Source: Pseudomonas sp. B21_DOA (GTDB lineage Bacteria; Pseudomonadota; Gammaproteobacteria; Pseudomonadales; Pseudomonadaceae). From it: 64,000 nucleotides of DNA. Below are positions 1 through 8,287 of the stretch, piece by piece. Below the pieces are notes generated by a model that made no database searches, was not told where the DNA came from, and was given only the letters and a program-made list of their open reading frames with translations. The DNA is taken from assembly GCA_030544685.1 (NCBI GenBank), contig CP086683.1:2170001-2234000 (forward strand), given 5' to 3'. Each line of letters begins with the position of its first letter. Position 1 is the stretch's first letter. The position numbers and the translations under genes are program-made.

Positions 1-2064
1 ATCATCGTGGGTGTAGACCTCTTCGCTACCATCGGCGTTGGTAACGGTAACGCTGCCTTTGTCGTCCCAGGCGTATTGCGCTTCCATCTGGGAAAAGTTG
101 GCCCAGTGACGTGTACACCGAGACAGTTTGCCTTCGTTTTCCCACTCCCAGTAGAACGCCGCGCCGCCTGCCAATTGCCGCTCGAGAATGACGTGCTGGT
201 CGTTGTAGCGATAGCGTTCGGCTTCGTCGGCGGCATTCTTCGCCTCGATCAGGCGATGCTGCGTGTCGTAGCTGTAAGTGACCAGCGTCTGCACTGTGTT
301 CCATGCGGCCTCAAGATTGTCCGCTGGCAGGAACTGTTGATAGTCGACGGCGATGATGTGCTTGCGATCGTAGCGCAGGAGCAGGGCGCGGCCGGCACCG
401 TTGTCGAGACGTTTGATGCGCCCATGGATGTCTCGAGTAACGTGCAAGCGGTTGCCATAGCTATCGCTGATGGCGATCAGGGTCGCGCCTTTGCTGTCGA
501 AGCGGAAGTGATAGAACGATGGTCGCTTGCCAGCCTGCGCGAGAATCAGCTCGGATGGATCGTCACCTAGAAAAATGGCCGCGTGCGATAGGCTGTTGGT
601 GATGGCGGGACGCTGCTCGCTCGGAAGTGGGAAAACGGTGGAGCGGTTTTCCTGATCGGTCCAGATGACTTCATCGCCATTGATCTCGATGCGATGAGCG
701 AGCGCGTGGCTCCAGCCATAGCCGAGACCGCAGTCGATTTCCACAGCACTGGTGCGATAGAGGCGGCTCCATTCAAACGGGAGCAGGCCGTCGAGGTGGC
801 CGTCAGTTAACGTCAGTAATTCTTCGCCAGTGACCATCGAAACAGGGCAGCCGCTAGTGCAAGTCTTTGCAGCAGGCTCTGCGCTCTTTTCGGCGGGATT
901 TGTCGCCTGGGTCGATACATCATCAGCGACTCTGCCTTCAGCAAGTCTGGCGTTTCTCTTGCCATCAAAACGCAACTCGGAAATCCCGTTCCTGACCTTC
1001 GCCGTCACCCCTCGGGCCGCCACTGCGGTGTACTTGGCGACATACTCCATAAAGCCGTTGATGATCTTGAACACCGACTTCACGAAGCCGATCACAGCCT
1101 TGATGACAAGCTCTCCGTACTTCTTGAGTCGGGCCGCAAGGTAGATGACGCCGGTACCTTCTGCCGCGATGGTCAATACCACGCCGATCACGATGTCGAT
1201 CGCAATGCCAACGACAATTGCCGTGGTCATCTTCGCTACATCGCCCGCCATCTTCATCGGCGGCAAGCCCGCGAGCCAGATCACCGCACTGCGCACCAGC
1301 AAAAACAAAGCCGCTTCGTCACTGGCCAGCAACATGGCCTTTTTCATGATGTCCGGCGAGCTTTTGGCGACTTTGATCAGCTCGTCTGCGCCAGCGCCGA
1401 GATCCTTGGCGAATTTCTTCGGATCCTGGAGGATATCGAGCACAAGGCTGATGCCGTCCCACACACCCTTGATGGCCTCCCAACCACCTTCAAGAATGCC
1501 GTTGCCGATGGCCATGGCTGTGCCGGAGGTCGAAAGATTCGACCATTGCGGTTTGAAGCCCGCCCATTCCTTGCGCAGGAAACCTTCCAGGTCCGCGGTC
1601 ACCCCGCTGTAGGAGCTGAAGAGGGCGTCGATCTGCGCCGGCGTCACTTCGTTATGCACGCGGATCTGGTAGAACTTGCCGGGTACACCGCCGGTCCAGG
1701 CGGCTTTGCCTTGGGCGTCGAGTTTGACCTTGCTGACTGCGCCACCATCCACAGCAACGATTTCGACTTCGATATCACCAACCGGAATGTCGTAAACCGA
1801 TTCGAATTTGCTCTCGATCAGCAACGGACCTTTGAGTGGACATTGAGCCACGTTCGAGCTGAAGCTACCGTCAGTCATGCTCAACGCTTTACTGGTGTTG
1901 CCAACCTTGATGACACGCTCCATGCCCAACAAGGACGGCATGTCAGTTGCACGACTGCCCTTGTCGAGCGCTCGCGCGTACCAGGTTTTGGTTTGTTCCT
2001 GATACAGCTTCAGACTGTCCTTGAAGGTGTTCAGTTGGTTGTCAACAAAGGCAACGCGATCCAT
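1..2064 (-). CDS. Rhs-family T6SS effector, N-terminal part (truncated by window edge)
   Basis: The frame is open from the ATG at 2064 to the window edge, about 688 codons, so the C-terminal toxin lies outside. The first ~200 residues are an uncharacterised N-terminal region. A hydrophobic stretch follows at roughly residues 240-330, which could be transmembrane or chaperone-bound. From about residue 400 a DUF6531-type module begins (SGCPVSMVTGEELL), leading into Rhs/YD-repeat sequence. The start overlaps the stop of the upstream DUF4123 gene by one base (TGATG), indicating translational coupling. Rhs proteins of this type form a shell that encloses a toxic C-terminal domain and are delivered on the VgrG spike. 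I see no N-terminal PAAR motif. The activity of the toxin cannot be predicted from this window. Confidence 0.85.
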   Translation of the reverse strand, partial: MDRVAFVDNQLNTFKDSLKLYQEQTKTWYARALDKGSRATDMPSLLGMERVIKVGNTSKALSMTDGSFSSNVAQCPLKGPLLIESKFESVYDIPVGDIEVEIVAVDGGAVSKVKLDAQGKAAWTGGVPGKFYQIRVHNEVTPAQIDALFSSYSGVTADLEGFLRKEWAGFKPQWSNLSTSGTAMAIGNGILEGGWEAIKGVWDGISLVLDILQDPKKFAKDLGAGADELIKVAKSSPDIMKKAMLLASDEAALFLLVRSAVIWLAGLPPMKMAGDVAKMTTAIVVGIAIDIVIGVVLTIAAEGTGVIYLAARLKKYGELVIKAVIGFVKSVFKIINGFMEYVAKYTAVAARGVTAKVRNGISELRFDGKRNARLAEGRVADDVSTQATNPAEKSAEPAAKTCTSGCPVSMVTGEELLTLTDGHLDGLLPFEWSRLYRTSAVEIDCGLGYGWSHALAHRIEINGDEVIWTDQENRSTVFPLPSEQRPAITNSLSHAAIFLGDDPSELILAQAGKRPSFYHFRFDSKGATLIAISDSYGNRLHVTRDIHGRIKRLDNGAGRALLLRYDRKHIIAVDYQQFLPADNLEAAWNTVQTLVTYSYDTQHRLIEAKNAADEAERYRYNDQHVILERQLAGGAAFYWEWENEGKLSRCTRHWANFSQMEAQYAWDDKGSVTVTNADGSEEVYTHDD

Positions 2065-2834
2065 CAGCCTTGCTCCAGAATCAGGTGGTTTATCAATGCT
2101 TCTTTAAGATTTTGCGGCGCATCCGGGCGGCGCACGAAGCGGGTGATTTTCAGCTTCAGATTGTTATCGGGCCACGCGGTGTAGAGGTCCGGGCGGTCTT
2201 CTTCCAGCCATTGCATCAGGTTGCTGACCAGCGTCGCCGGATTGTCCTTGCTCAACCCTTCCAACAACCCCTTCGGCACCTCCCACCACGGCCAGTCCCG
2301 CACCTTCGGCACCACCCGCGTGCCCACTTCCAGCGCCTGCCCATTGATCAGATACCGCTCAAACACCGGCAGCACTTCTCCAGCCTTCTCCCCAAGCCCC
2401 CGCAGAATCGGATAAATATGCCGCCCATCCCAAAACCGGAAAAACACCTCTGTGCCATCCGGCATTTTTACCTGCGTCAGGCTGCGCAGATGCTCGAACA
2501 CTTCGTTCGGTTCTGAACGCGATACCGCCAGCCAGCCCCAGTCGAGGGCGTCGGTTTCGGCGATCCATGGCAGGAAGGCGGAGTTGGCTTTGAGTTCGGT
2601 GAGGTAGGGCATCACCGGTTGCCAGGTGGAGTAGGGCGTGCCGCCCCAGATCGGAATGAGCTGGGCGGTGGGTTCGGTGAGGTACAGGGTTTTCAGGGCG
2701 TCGGCATCGCTGGCCGCGCTGACGATCAGGTACAGGCGCTCGCCGCTTTGCAGCGGCTGTTGCGCCAGCCAGTCCTTGGGGGTGATTGGTTCAGATGGCA
2801 CAGGCACCTGCCTTGCATTTTTCGCATTCTTCAC
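2064..2834 (-). CDS. DUF4123 domain protein (T6SS effector adaptor/chaperone)
   Basis: The 256-residue protein has the features of DUF4123 adaptors: GERLYLIVSAASD near residue 30, then PYL and WGWL segments, and a FFRFWDGRHIYPIL motif near residues 125-140. Members of this family load a specific effector onto its cognate VgrG. The gene sits between vgrG and the rhs gene, which is the classic vgrG-adaptor-effector order, and its stop overlaps the rhs start. The ATG at 2834 makes it overlap the end of vgrG by 44 bases; an internal GTG near 2810 would reduce that overlap. The family call is firm. The pairing with the Rhs effector is inferred from position. Confidence 0.85.
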   Translation of the reverse strand: MKNAKNARQVPVPSEPITPKDWLAQQPLQSGERLYLIVSAASDADALKTLYLTEPTAQLIPIWGGTPYSTWQPVMPYLTELKANSAFLPWIAETDALDWGWLAVSRSEPNEVFEHLRSLTQVKMPDGTEVFFRFWDGRHIYPILRGLGEKAGEVLPVFERYLINGQALEVGTRVVPKVRDWPWWEVPKGLLEGLSKDNPATLVSNLMQWLEEDRPDLYTAWPDNNLKLKITRFVRRPDAPQNLKEALINHLILEQG

Positions 2835-4831
2835 AGAACGGCGCGTTACGTTTGAGGGTGTTGATCTGCGCCGGGGTCAGGACTTGGCCGGCCTTGTCGG
2901 CATCCGCTTGTTTCAACACGCCGGGCATCAAGGGCGCAGCACCAGTCCCACTGCCAGGGCTGCCACCGGAATTCATGTTGATCACCGGCCCGCTCATGGT
3001 CACGCCGCCAGCATCGATCTTGATGAAGCTGCCGCCGCCGACCAGGGTCAGCTCCGCACCGGCTTCCATCACCACTTTCATGCCGCTGCTCAGGTGGATT
3101 TCTTGCCCGGCGTCGATGAACTGTCCGGTGCCGATCTTGATGTGCTGGTTGACGCCGACGGTGAGGTGGTCGTTGGCGCGGGTTTCGACTTTGCGGTCGG
3201 CGTAGACGGTGTGGTGTTCTTCGGCTTTGAACTCCGTGTAGCTGTTTTGCTCGACGGTGTCGTGGCGTTCGTTGGCGACGCGGATTTTCTGATCGTGCTC
3301 GATGTTTTCGTCCCAGTCGCGCTGGGCGTGCAGGTAGATCTGTTCCTGGCCTTTTTGTCTTCGATGCGCAGTTCGTTGTAGCCGCCACCACCCATCGAAC
3401 TCAGGGTCTTGAAGGTGCTGCGGGTCTTGTTCGCCGGCAGTGGATAGGGGACGGTGTTTTCCTTGTGGTACAGGCAGCCGCTGATCAGCGGTTGATCGGG
3501 GTCGCCTTCAAGGAACGTGACCAGCACTTCCATGCCGATGCGCGGGATGGCGATGCCGCCGTACTGGGCGCCGGCCCAGGCGCTGGAGACGCGCAGCCAG
3601 CAGCTGGTCTTGTCGTCGGCCTGGCCTTCGCGGTCCCAGTGAAACTGGACTTTGACCCGGCCGTACTCGTCGCAGTGGATTTCTTCGCCTTTCGGGCCGG
3701 TAACTACGGCGCTCTGGCTGCCGAGGATGCGCGGTTTCGGGTGGCGCAGCGGCGGGCGGTTGGGCACGTCCATGGCGTGGCCTGGAAGCGGTTGCGGTAG
3801 CCCTGGTGGAAGTCGTCTTTCAGCGCCGTGGTGTCGCTGGTCACCGACTCTTCGAGGACTTGCGGCTGTTTGCCTTCGTGCAGGACTTCAGTGAGCAGCC
3901 AGAGGTCGTTCCATTTGGCTTTCGGGTGTTCGGTCAGGGCGAGGAAATGACCGCTGACCAGCAACGGCTGATCGCTCTTGCCTTCGGCGAGCTGGAAGTC
4001 GCTGCGGTGGCGTTCGAGGGCGCGTTTGGCCAGGTGCTTTCCGCGCTCACGGTCGATGAAGCGGCCCGGGTAATCGTAGTCTTCGAGGTCGGGCAGGGCG
4101 TCGCCACGGTTTTCGCTTTCCAGGGTCAGGCGCGGTTTTTCGAAGTCGTAGTCGCGGCGGGTGGTGCGGCTGGTGCGGGTTTCCAGGCGCAGGTCGAAGC
4201 GCTTGATCACCGGGTTGCTGGCGACCATGCCGGAGTCTTGCTGATAGGGCACCGGGGCCAGTTTCGGGAACACCGTCTGGTCGTCGCCGAACACCAGCTT
4301 GTGCGCCGTGGCGCTGTGCTGGAAGTGGTAGTGAATGCCTTCCTCTTCGCACAGGCGCTGGATGAAGTGCAGATCCGACTCGTCGTATTGCACGCAGTAG
4401 ATGCGTTCGGGATAGATCGAGCCGGTCTTGAATTCGTAGGCGTTGCCTTGAATACCGTGCTCTTCCAGCACCATGCCGATGATTTTCGGCACGCTGAGGT
4501 TCTGGAAGATGCGCTGGTTGATGCGGTGCGCCAGATACGCCAGTTGTGGGCGCAGCGTCACCGAATAACGCGTCAGACGCTTGCCGGAATCGCCTTGCGC
4601 GGCGCGGTAGATCTGGCCATGAATGCCGCTGCCGTCAGGCGACAGCTGCAGAAAGGCCGGTTTGTGCAGCAGGGTTTCGAGGTCCAGCGACGGCTGCTCA
4701 CTGACCAGCTCCACCTCGAAAACAAAAGGCTGGCTGATGGCTTCCCGGCCGGTCAGGGTGAATACCTGAAAATCGGCGGAAAGCCCTTCGATGGTCAGGG
4801 CAAAGTGGGTTTCATTGGCCGGCGCGAACAT
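2791..4831 (-). CDS. vgrG: T6SS tip protein VgrG (two apparent frameshifts)
   Basis: This is the trimeric spike of the type VI secretion tail. Residues ~5-380 contain the gp27/phage-D-like part ([16 protein letters not shown] at the start, [22 protein letters not shown] in the middle). The gp5-like OB fold follows ([21 protein letters not shown]), then the needle repeats and a Cys-rich C terminus (CEECEKC). The reading frame breaks at about 3770 and 3350. In each case restoring one C in a CC run recovers the family sequence, giving about 680 residues, a normal length. The start at 4831 is chosen because AAGGG and AGGA lie just upstream; an ATG at 4876 is also in frame. It lies downstream of hcp and upstream of the adaptor and effector. 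The breaks are probably sequence errors. Confidence 0.9.
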
Positions 4832-4965
4832 CCCTTGTTCCTCGTGCTGTACAGCGGCGCTCGTCGACGACCGCAAAAAAGCGGCTCAACGTACGCGAAA
4901 TTCTGGAGGGGCGTAAACAACATCGACCAGCAGAGCTGGCCGATGCGTGTAACGGTCAGCCGTAA

Positions 4966-5481
4966 TTAAACGACTGGAGCACGCCAGTCATCGGAACCCG
5001 AAGTACCGGATACTTCGTGGGTCCAGGTGATTTTGCGGTAGGTGAACTGCACTTCTTCCAGGTGGGTGAAGTGCGCGTTGCCTGGATCCTGGCAGTTGTG
5101 CATTTTGTTGTTGATGGCGACGATGATCGCGTCTTCCAGTTTGGTGGTGTAGTAGTGCTCTTGGGTGCCTTGAGCCGAAGTGCGGTACCACTGGATAACG
5201 ATTTCGCTCATGCGCTCGCCGGAAGTCAGAGCTGCTTGCAGCAGTGGCGAAGCCTTGTCGTAGACCTTGGTGATCACAACTGGCTTGTGAACGCGCTGAC
5301 CGGTTGGCTGACCGGATTGCGGGTCACGCGGGATGATCACGTCGTGGGTGAAAGCCTGAACCATGACCTGGTCTTCGTGGCCTTCCTGGTAGGTGTTGCC
5401 AACGGAGTCAGCGGTGAATGCGCCTGCAGTGATCAGGCCTTGTTTTTCGCCGGTAACCGACATGTACGCTGGTGTTGCCAT
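4966..5481 (-). CDS. hcp: Hcp, T6SS inner tube protein
   Basis: The 171-residue protein is a typical Hcp: it starts MATPAYMSVTGEKQGLITAG, has the EGHEDQVMVQAF segment, and ends in the beta-strand region FTYRKITWTHE. Hcp hexamers stack to form the tube that is fired by the sheath and can carry effectors. A GGAGAG ribosome binding site lies upstream of the ATG. It stands at the head of a tip cluster (hcp-vgrG-adaptor-rhs) with no sheath or membrane-complex genes in the window, so the main T6SS apparatus must lie elsewhere. Confidence 0.93.
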   Translation of the reverse strand: MATPAYMSVTGEKQGLITAGAFTADSVGNTYQEGHEDQVMVQAFTHDVIIPRDPQSGQPTGQRVHKPVVITKVYDKASPLLQAALTSGERMSEIVIQWYRTSAQGTQEHYYTTKLEDAIIVAINNKMHNCQDPGNAHFTHLEEVQFTYRKITWTHEVSGTSGSDDWRAPVV

Positions 5482-5649
5482 GGGGTGCTCTCCTTGCGGA
5501 TAAAGTTAGGGTGCCCGGAGGCGAAATCGCCCGGTGGGTGGCTGACTGTTATCAAGGAGCGTGCCAGGTTTTGTGCGATGCCCGGATGGCGGGGGCGGCG
5601 CGGTAGTTGGTCATCATTCGCGGCGATTTTCACCGCGATAACCGGGAGA

Positions 5650-5695
5650 AAGTGCGCAAGAAGTTGCGCAGTACTGCGCAACTTCTTGCGCACTT
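5650..5695. repeat. Perfect 46-bp palindrome containing two TGCGCAA-N4-TTGCGCA units
   Basis: The left arm from 5650 to 5672 is the exact reverse complement of 5673-5695, with no loop. Each arm is itself an imperfect hairpin (TGCGCAAGAAGTTGCGCA), so the element is two inverted copies of one dyad. It could be a pair of operator sites, a cruciform-forming element, or the remnant of an inverted insertion. It is unlike the REP families elsewhere in the window. Confidence 0.9.
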
Positions 5696-5752
5696 GGCTG
5701 CAGGGCTTGTGCCGCCCGGGCTGCAGTGCATTCACGTGCCGGAATATTACGA

Positions 5753-5780
5753 CCTACTGCGCAACTTCTTGCGCAGTAGG
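5753..5780. repeat. 28-bp hairpin sharing the 46-bp palindrome core
   Basis: The 12-bp arms CCTACTGCGCAA and TTGCGCAGTAGG flank a CTTC loop. The inner 18 bp repeat the core found twice in the palindrome 58 bases upstream. Three copies of one dyad in 130 bp suggest binding sites rather than a transcription terminator, since no T-run follows. Confidence 0.85.
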
Positions 5781-6029
5781 GCATTTGTCCGAAAAAGCGC
5801 GATGTAGGAAATTGGGCGTTTCGGCGAGGCTATACGTCTGTAGGAAATTCCTGTTTTTGCATCGCTTTCGCCTAAAAGCCCCCGATCGATGATTTTTCCG
5901 TTAATCATTCGGTTCTCACGTTTCGCTGCTGATACTCGGCTCTTTATTTGACTCGACAAAGTCCGACGATGGCCATCGTTGCATGTGTCTTACGGAGAAA
6001 TTTTTATTGAAGAAGGACGCTTCAGGAAA

Positions 6030-7116
6030 ATGATCAGCAGTCATCGATTGACTTATCTCGACTCTGTCCGGGCCTTGGCAGCGCTGGCAGTCGTGGTTTC
6101 TCACTATATTGAAAGAACGCCATTGTTCGACTGGGCAGCTTTCGATTATTTCCGTCCCGGGCAGTTCGGAGTCGTGGTTTTTTTCATGGTCAGCGGGTTC
6201 GTGATTCCGTTCAGTTTCAAGGACGGACCCGGCAAGAACCGGCAATTCCTGATTGCAAGATTCTTCAGGTTGTACCCGGCTTATTGGTTGTCAGTGATAC
6301 TGGCCTGCTTCGCGATCGTCTTTTTTGTTTCGGGGAACTTGCTACAAGCAGAGTGTTGGCAAATATAACCATGATTCAGGCCGTGTTGGGATATCCCAAC
6401 TTGTTTGGCGTGTATTGGACTTTATTTGTCGAACTGGTTTTTATGGCCTTTGCATCGCCCTGAGTATCTTCGGCTTGCTTGAGCATCTCAAGGCACGGTT
6501 CTGCCTGGCCATGGCGTTATTGTTGCTTGCGCTGGCGGGAGCGGCAGGAAGATATTATTACTCTGTTCCGTCCCCTGTCGGAATACTGTCATCGCTATCC
6601 TTGATGTTGTTTGGAGGGATGTGGCGCAACTATCAGATCGATCGGGATCTGCGGGCAAAACAATACAGCATCATCTGGATTGTGATGTTTGTTGCTGTAT
6701 TTCCGATCATCGCCCTGCTGACTTACGATGTCGATCAAGGGCTGCGAGAGAGTGCGTGGAATTTTACCGGTAGTTACTTTGCTGCGCTGATCTTCTTTAT
6801 GTTGGCCACTACGATATTGAAGCTGGAAAGTCGGGTGCTCGCTTTTTTAGGAGGCATCAGCTATTCCGTCTATCTGGTTCATCCGTTCTTTCTTGAGTTG
6901 GCAAATTCGAGAGTGAATTTGCAAAGCAGTTTCAATATTCCAGTCTTTGTACTTTATTGCACGAGCACGCTTGTCTTCTCATCGCTTTGTTATTTCGTGA
7001 TAGAAAAGCGCTCGATCCGATTAGGCAAGCGTATCAATGCTGTCCTTGATGCACGGTCGGCGAACAGCAAAGCGCTCGTCGCAGCGAAGGCATTATCGAT
7101 CGAAGCGGGAGCCTGA
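6030..7116 (+). CDS. Acyltransferase 3 family membrane protein, copy 1 (two apparent frameshifts)
   Basis: This is an integral-membrane acyltransferase (OatA/WecH-like fold) that would O-acylate a surface polysaccharide or other envelope glycan. The N terminus has the family signature RLTYLDSVRALAALAVVVSH with the conserved His, then FFMVSGFVIPFS and RFFRLYPAYW; the C terminus has GGISYSVYLVHPFF. The frame breaks at about 6335 (GGGG) and 6440 (TTTTT). Adding one base to each run gives 362 residues, exactly the length of the next gene, and aligns with it throughout (NITMIQAVLGYPNLFGVYWTL). It is more AT-rich than its surroundings. The ATG at 6030 is chosen because family homology begins there; an in-frame start at 5979 exists. 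Confidence 0.82.
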
Positions 7117-7121
7117 GTTCA

Positions 7122-8210
7122 TTGAAAAACTTATCCCTTGCTACTGACGGGGCAGGAAGTCCGATCGATCGACTGACGCATCTGGATGCCTTGAGAGGCA
7201 TCGCTGCAATGCTCGTGGTGGTCGCGCACTTTATCGAACGAACCCCGCTCAAGGACTCTTTCTTCTTTGTTCATGTAAACCTGGGGCAGGTGGGAGTGGT
7301 AATTTTCTTCCTGATCAGCGGGATGGTCATTCCTTATAGTCTGAAAGAGGGGCGGAATGCGCTGGCGGTTTTCGCCGTTTCGCGGTTTTTCCGACTTTAT
7401 CCGGCGTACTGGTTTTCCATCGCTCTGGCAGTTGCTAGTTCGGACTGGTTTCTATCGACGCCCGTATCGCTCTCGGCAGTATTGATCAACATGACGATGC
7501 TGCAGGCCGTTTTAAAAACGCCGGATCTGCTTGGCGTGTACTGGACGCTGATCATCGAGATGTTTTTCTATGTGGCTTGCGCGGCGTTATTCAGCGTCGG
7601 GCTCTTGAGTAAAGCCTGGGTGCGACTGAGCGTGGCAATCGGTTTGCTGGCAGTGGCTCTGATCTTTGCGATCAGCAGATACTACCTGGCCGAAAAGATC
7701 CCCGTGGCGCTGCCGTTGTGCCTGTCGATCATGTTTTTTGGCAGTCTGTGGCGGGATGTCAGCCTGGGCATAGCACACGGGCAGGCTCGTCGATACGTGG
7801 CTGTCTGGCTGGCATTGTTCGCAGGTCTGCTGCCGATAATCTGCGTCCTGGCTTACAGCACCGATCAGGGCTACAAGGAAAATCCGCTAACTTACCTGAT
7901 CAGTTACCTGATCGGTATGACCATTGCCCTGGTCGTGACCTTGTACCTGCGCAGAGCCATCAACAGCCTGGCGTTTCTCGGCACGATCAGTTATTCGATG
8001 TATCTGATACACCCGTTCTTTCTGGAGTGGGCGGCATATGCAACAGACCTCCAGGCGGAATTCAGTATCATGGTTTTTCTTGGCTATCTGATGGCGACGC
8101 TGGTGCTGGCCAGTTTCGTTTATGCGTTGCTGGAAAAGCCAGGTATCGCCTTGGGCAAATCGATCAATTCGAGATTGCACGGTGACGTCCGGCAAAGGGC
8201 GCAGGCGTGA
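7122..8210 (+). CDS. Acyltransferase 3 family membrane protein, copy 2
   Basis: The intact 362-residue protein is a clear paralogue of the preceding gene. It has RLTHLDALRGIAAMLVVVAH at the N terminus, FFLISGMVIPYS, RFFRLYPAYWFS, a NMTMLQAVLKTPDLLGVYWTL segment and about ten predicted membrane segments. The start is a TTG five bases after the stop of copy 1, so the two are probably co-translated; no better in-frame start precedes the conserved region. The likely role is acylation of an envelope glycan, with unknown substrate. The pair lies between the T6SS island and the wsp operon and looks like a tandem duplication. Confidence 0.82.
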   Translation: MKNLSLATDGAGSPIDRLTHLDALRGIAAMLVVVAHFIERTPLKDSFFFVHVNLGQVGVVIFFLISGMVIPYSLKEGRNALAVFAVSRFFRLYPAYWFSIALAVASSDWFLSTPVSLSAVLINMTMLQAVLKTPDLLGVYWTLIIEMFFYVACAALFSVGLLSKAWVRLSVAIGLLAVALIFAISRYYLAEKIPVALPLCLSIMFFGSLWRDVSLGIAHGQARRYVAVWLALFAGLLPIICVLAYSTDQGYKENPLTYLISYLIGMTIALVVTLYLRRAINSLAFLGTISYSMYLIHPFFLEWAAYATDLQAEFSIMVFLGYLMATLVLASFVYALLEKPGIALGKSINSRLHGDVRQRAQA

Positions 8211-8287
8211 GGGTTGCAAGCGTCTTATAAATGAAACACCGCGCTCGGCTATACTCCCCGCATTTCGATCAGGCACGAGGATTCACT

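Larger units (their letters stand above)
5482..6029. other. 548-bp intergenic region with palindromes
   Basis: This region separates the divergent hcp and acyltransferase genes and must hold both promoters. It carries two strong inverted repeats built from the same TGCGCAA-N4-TTGCGCA core, listed separately. I found no convincing coding sequence; the short frames covering the palindromes read through the inverted repeat and have no recognisable family. Confidence 0.7.
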
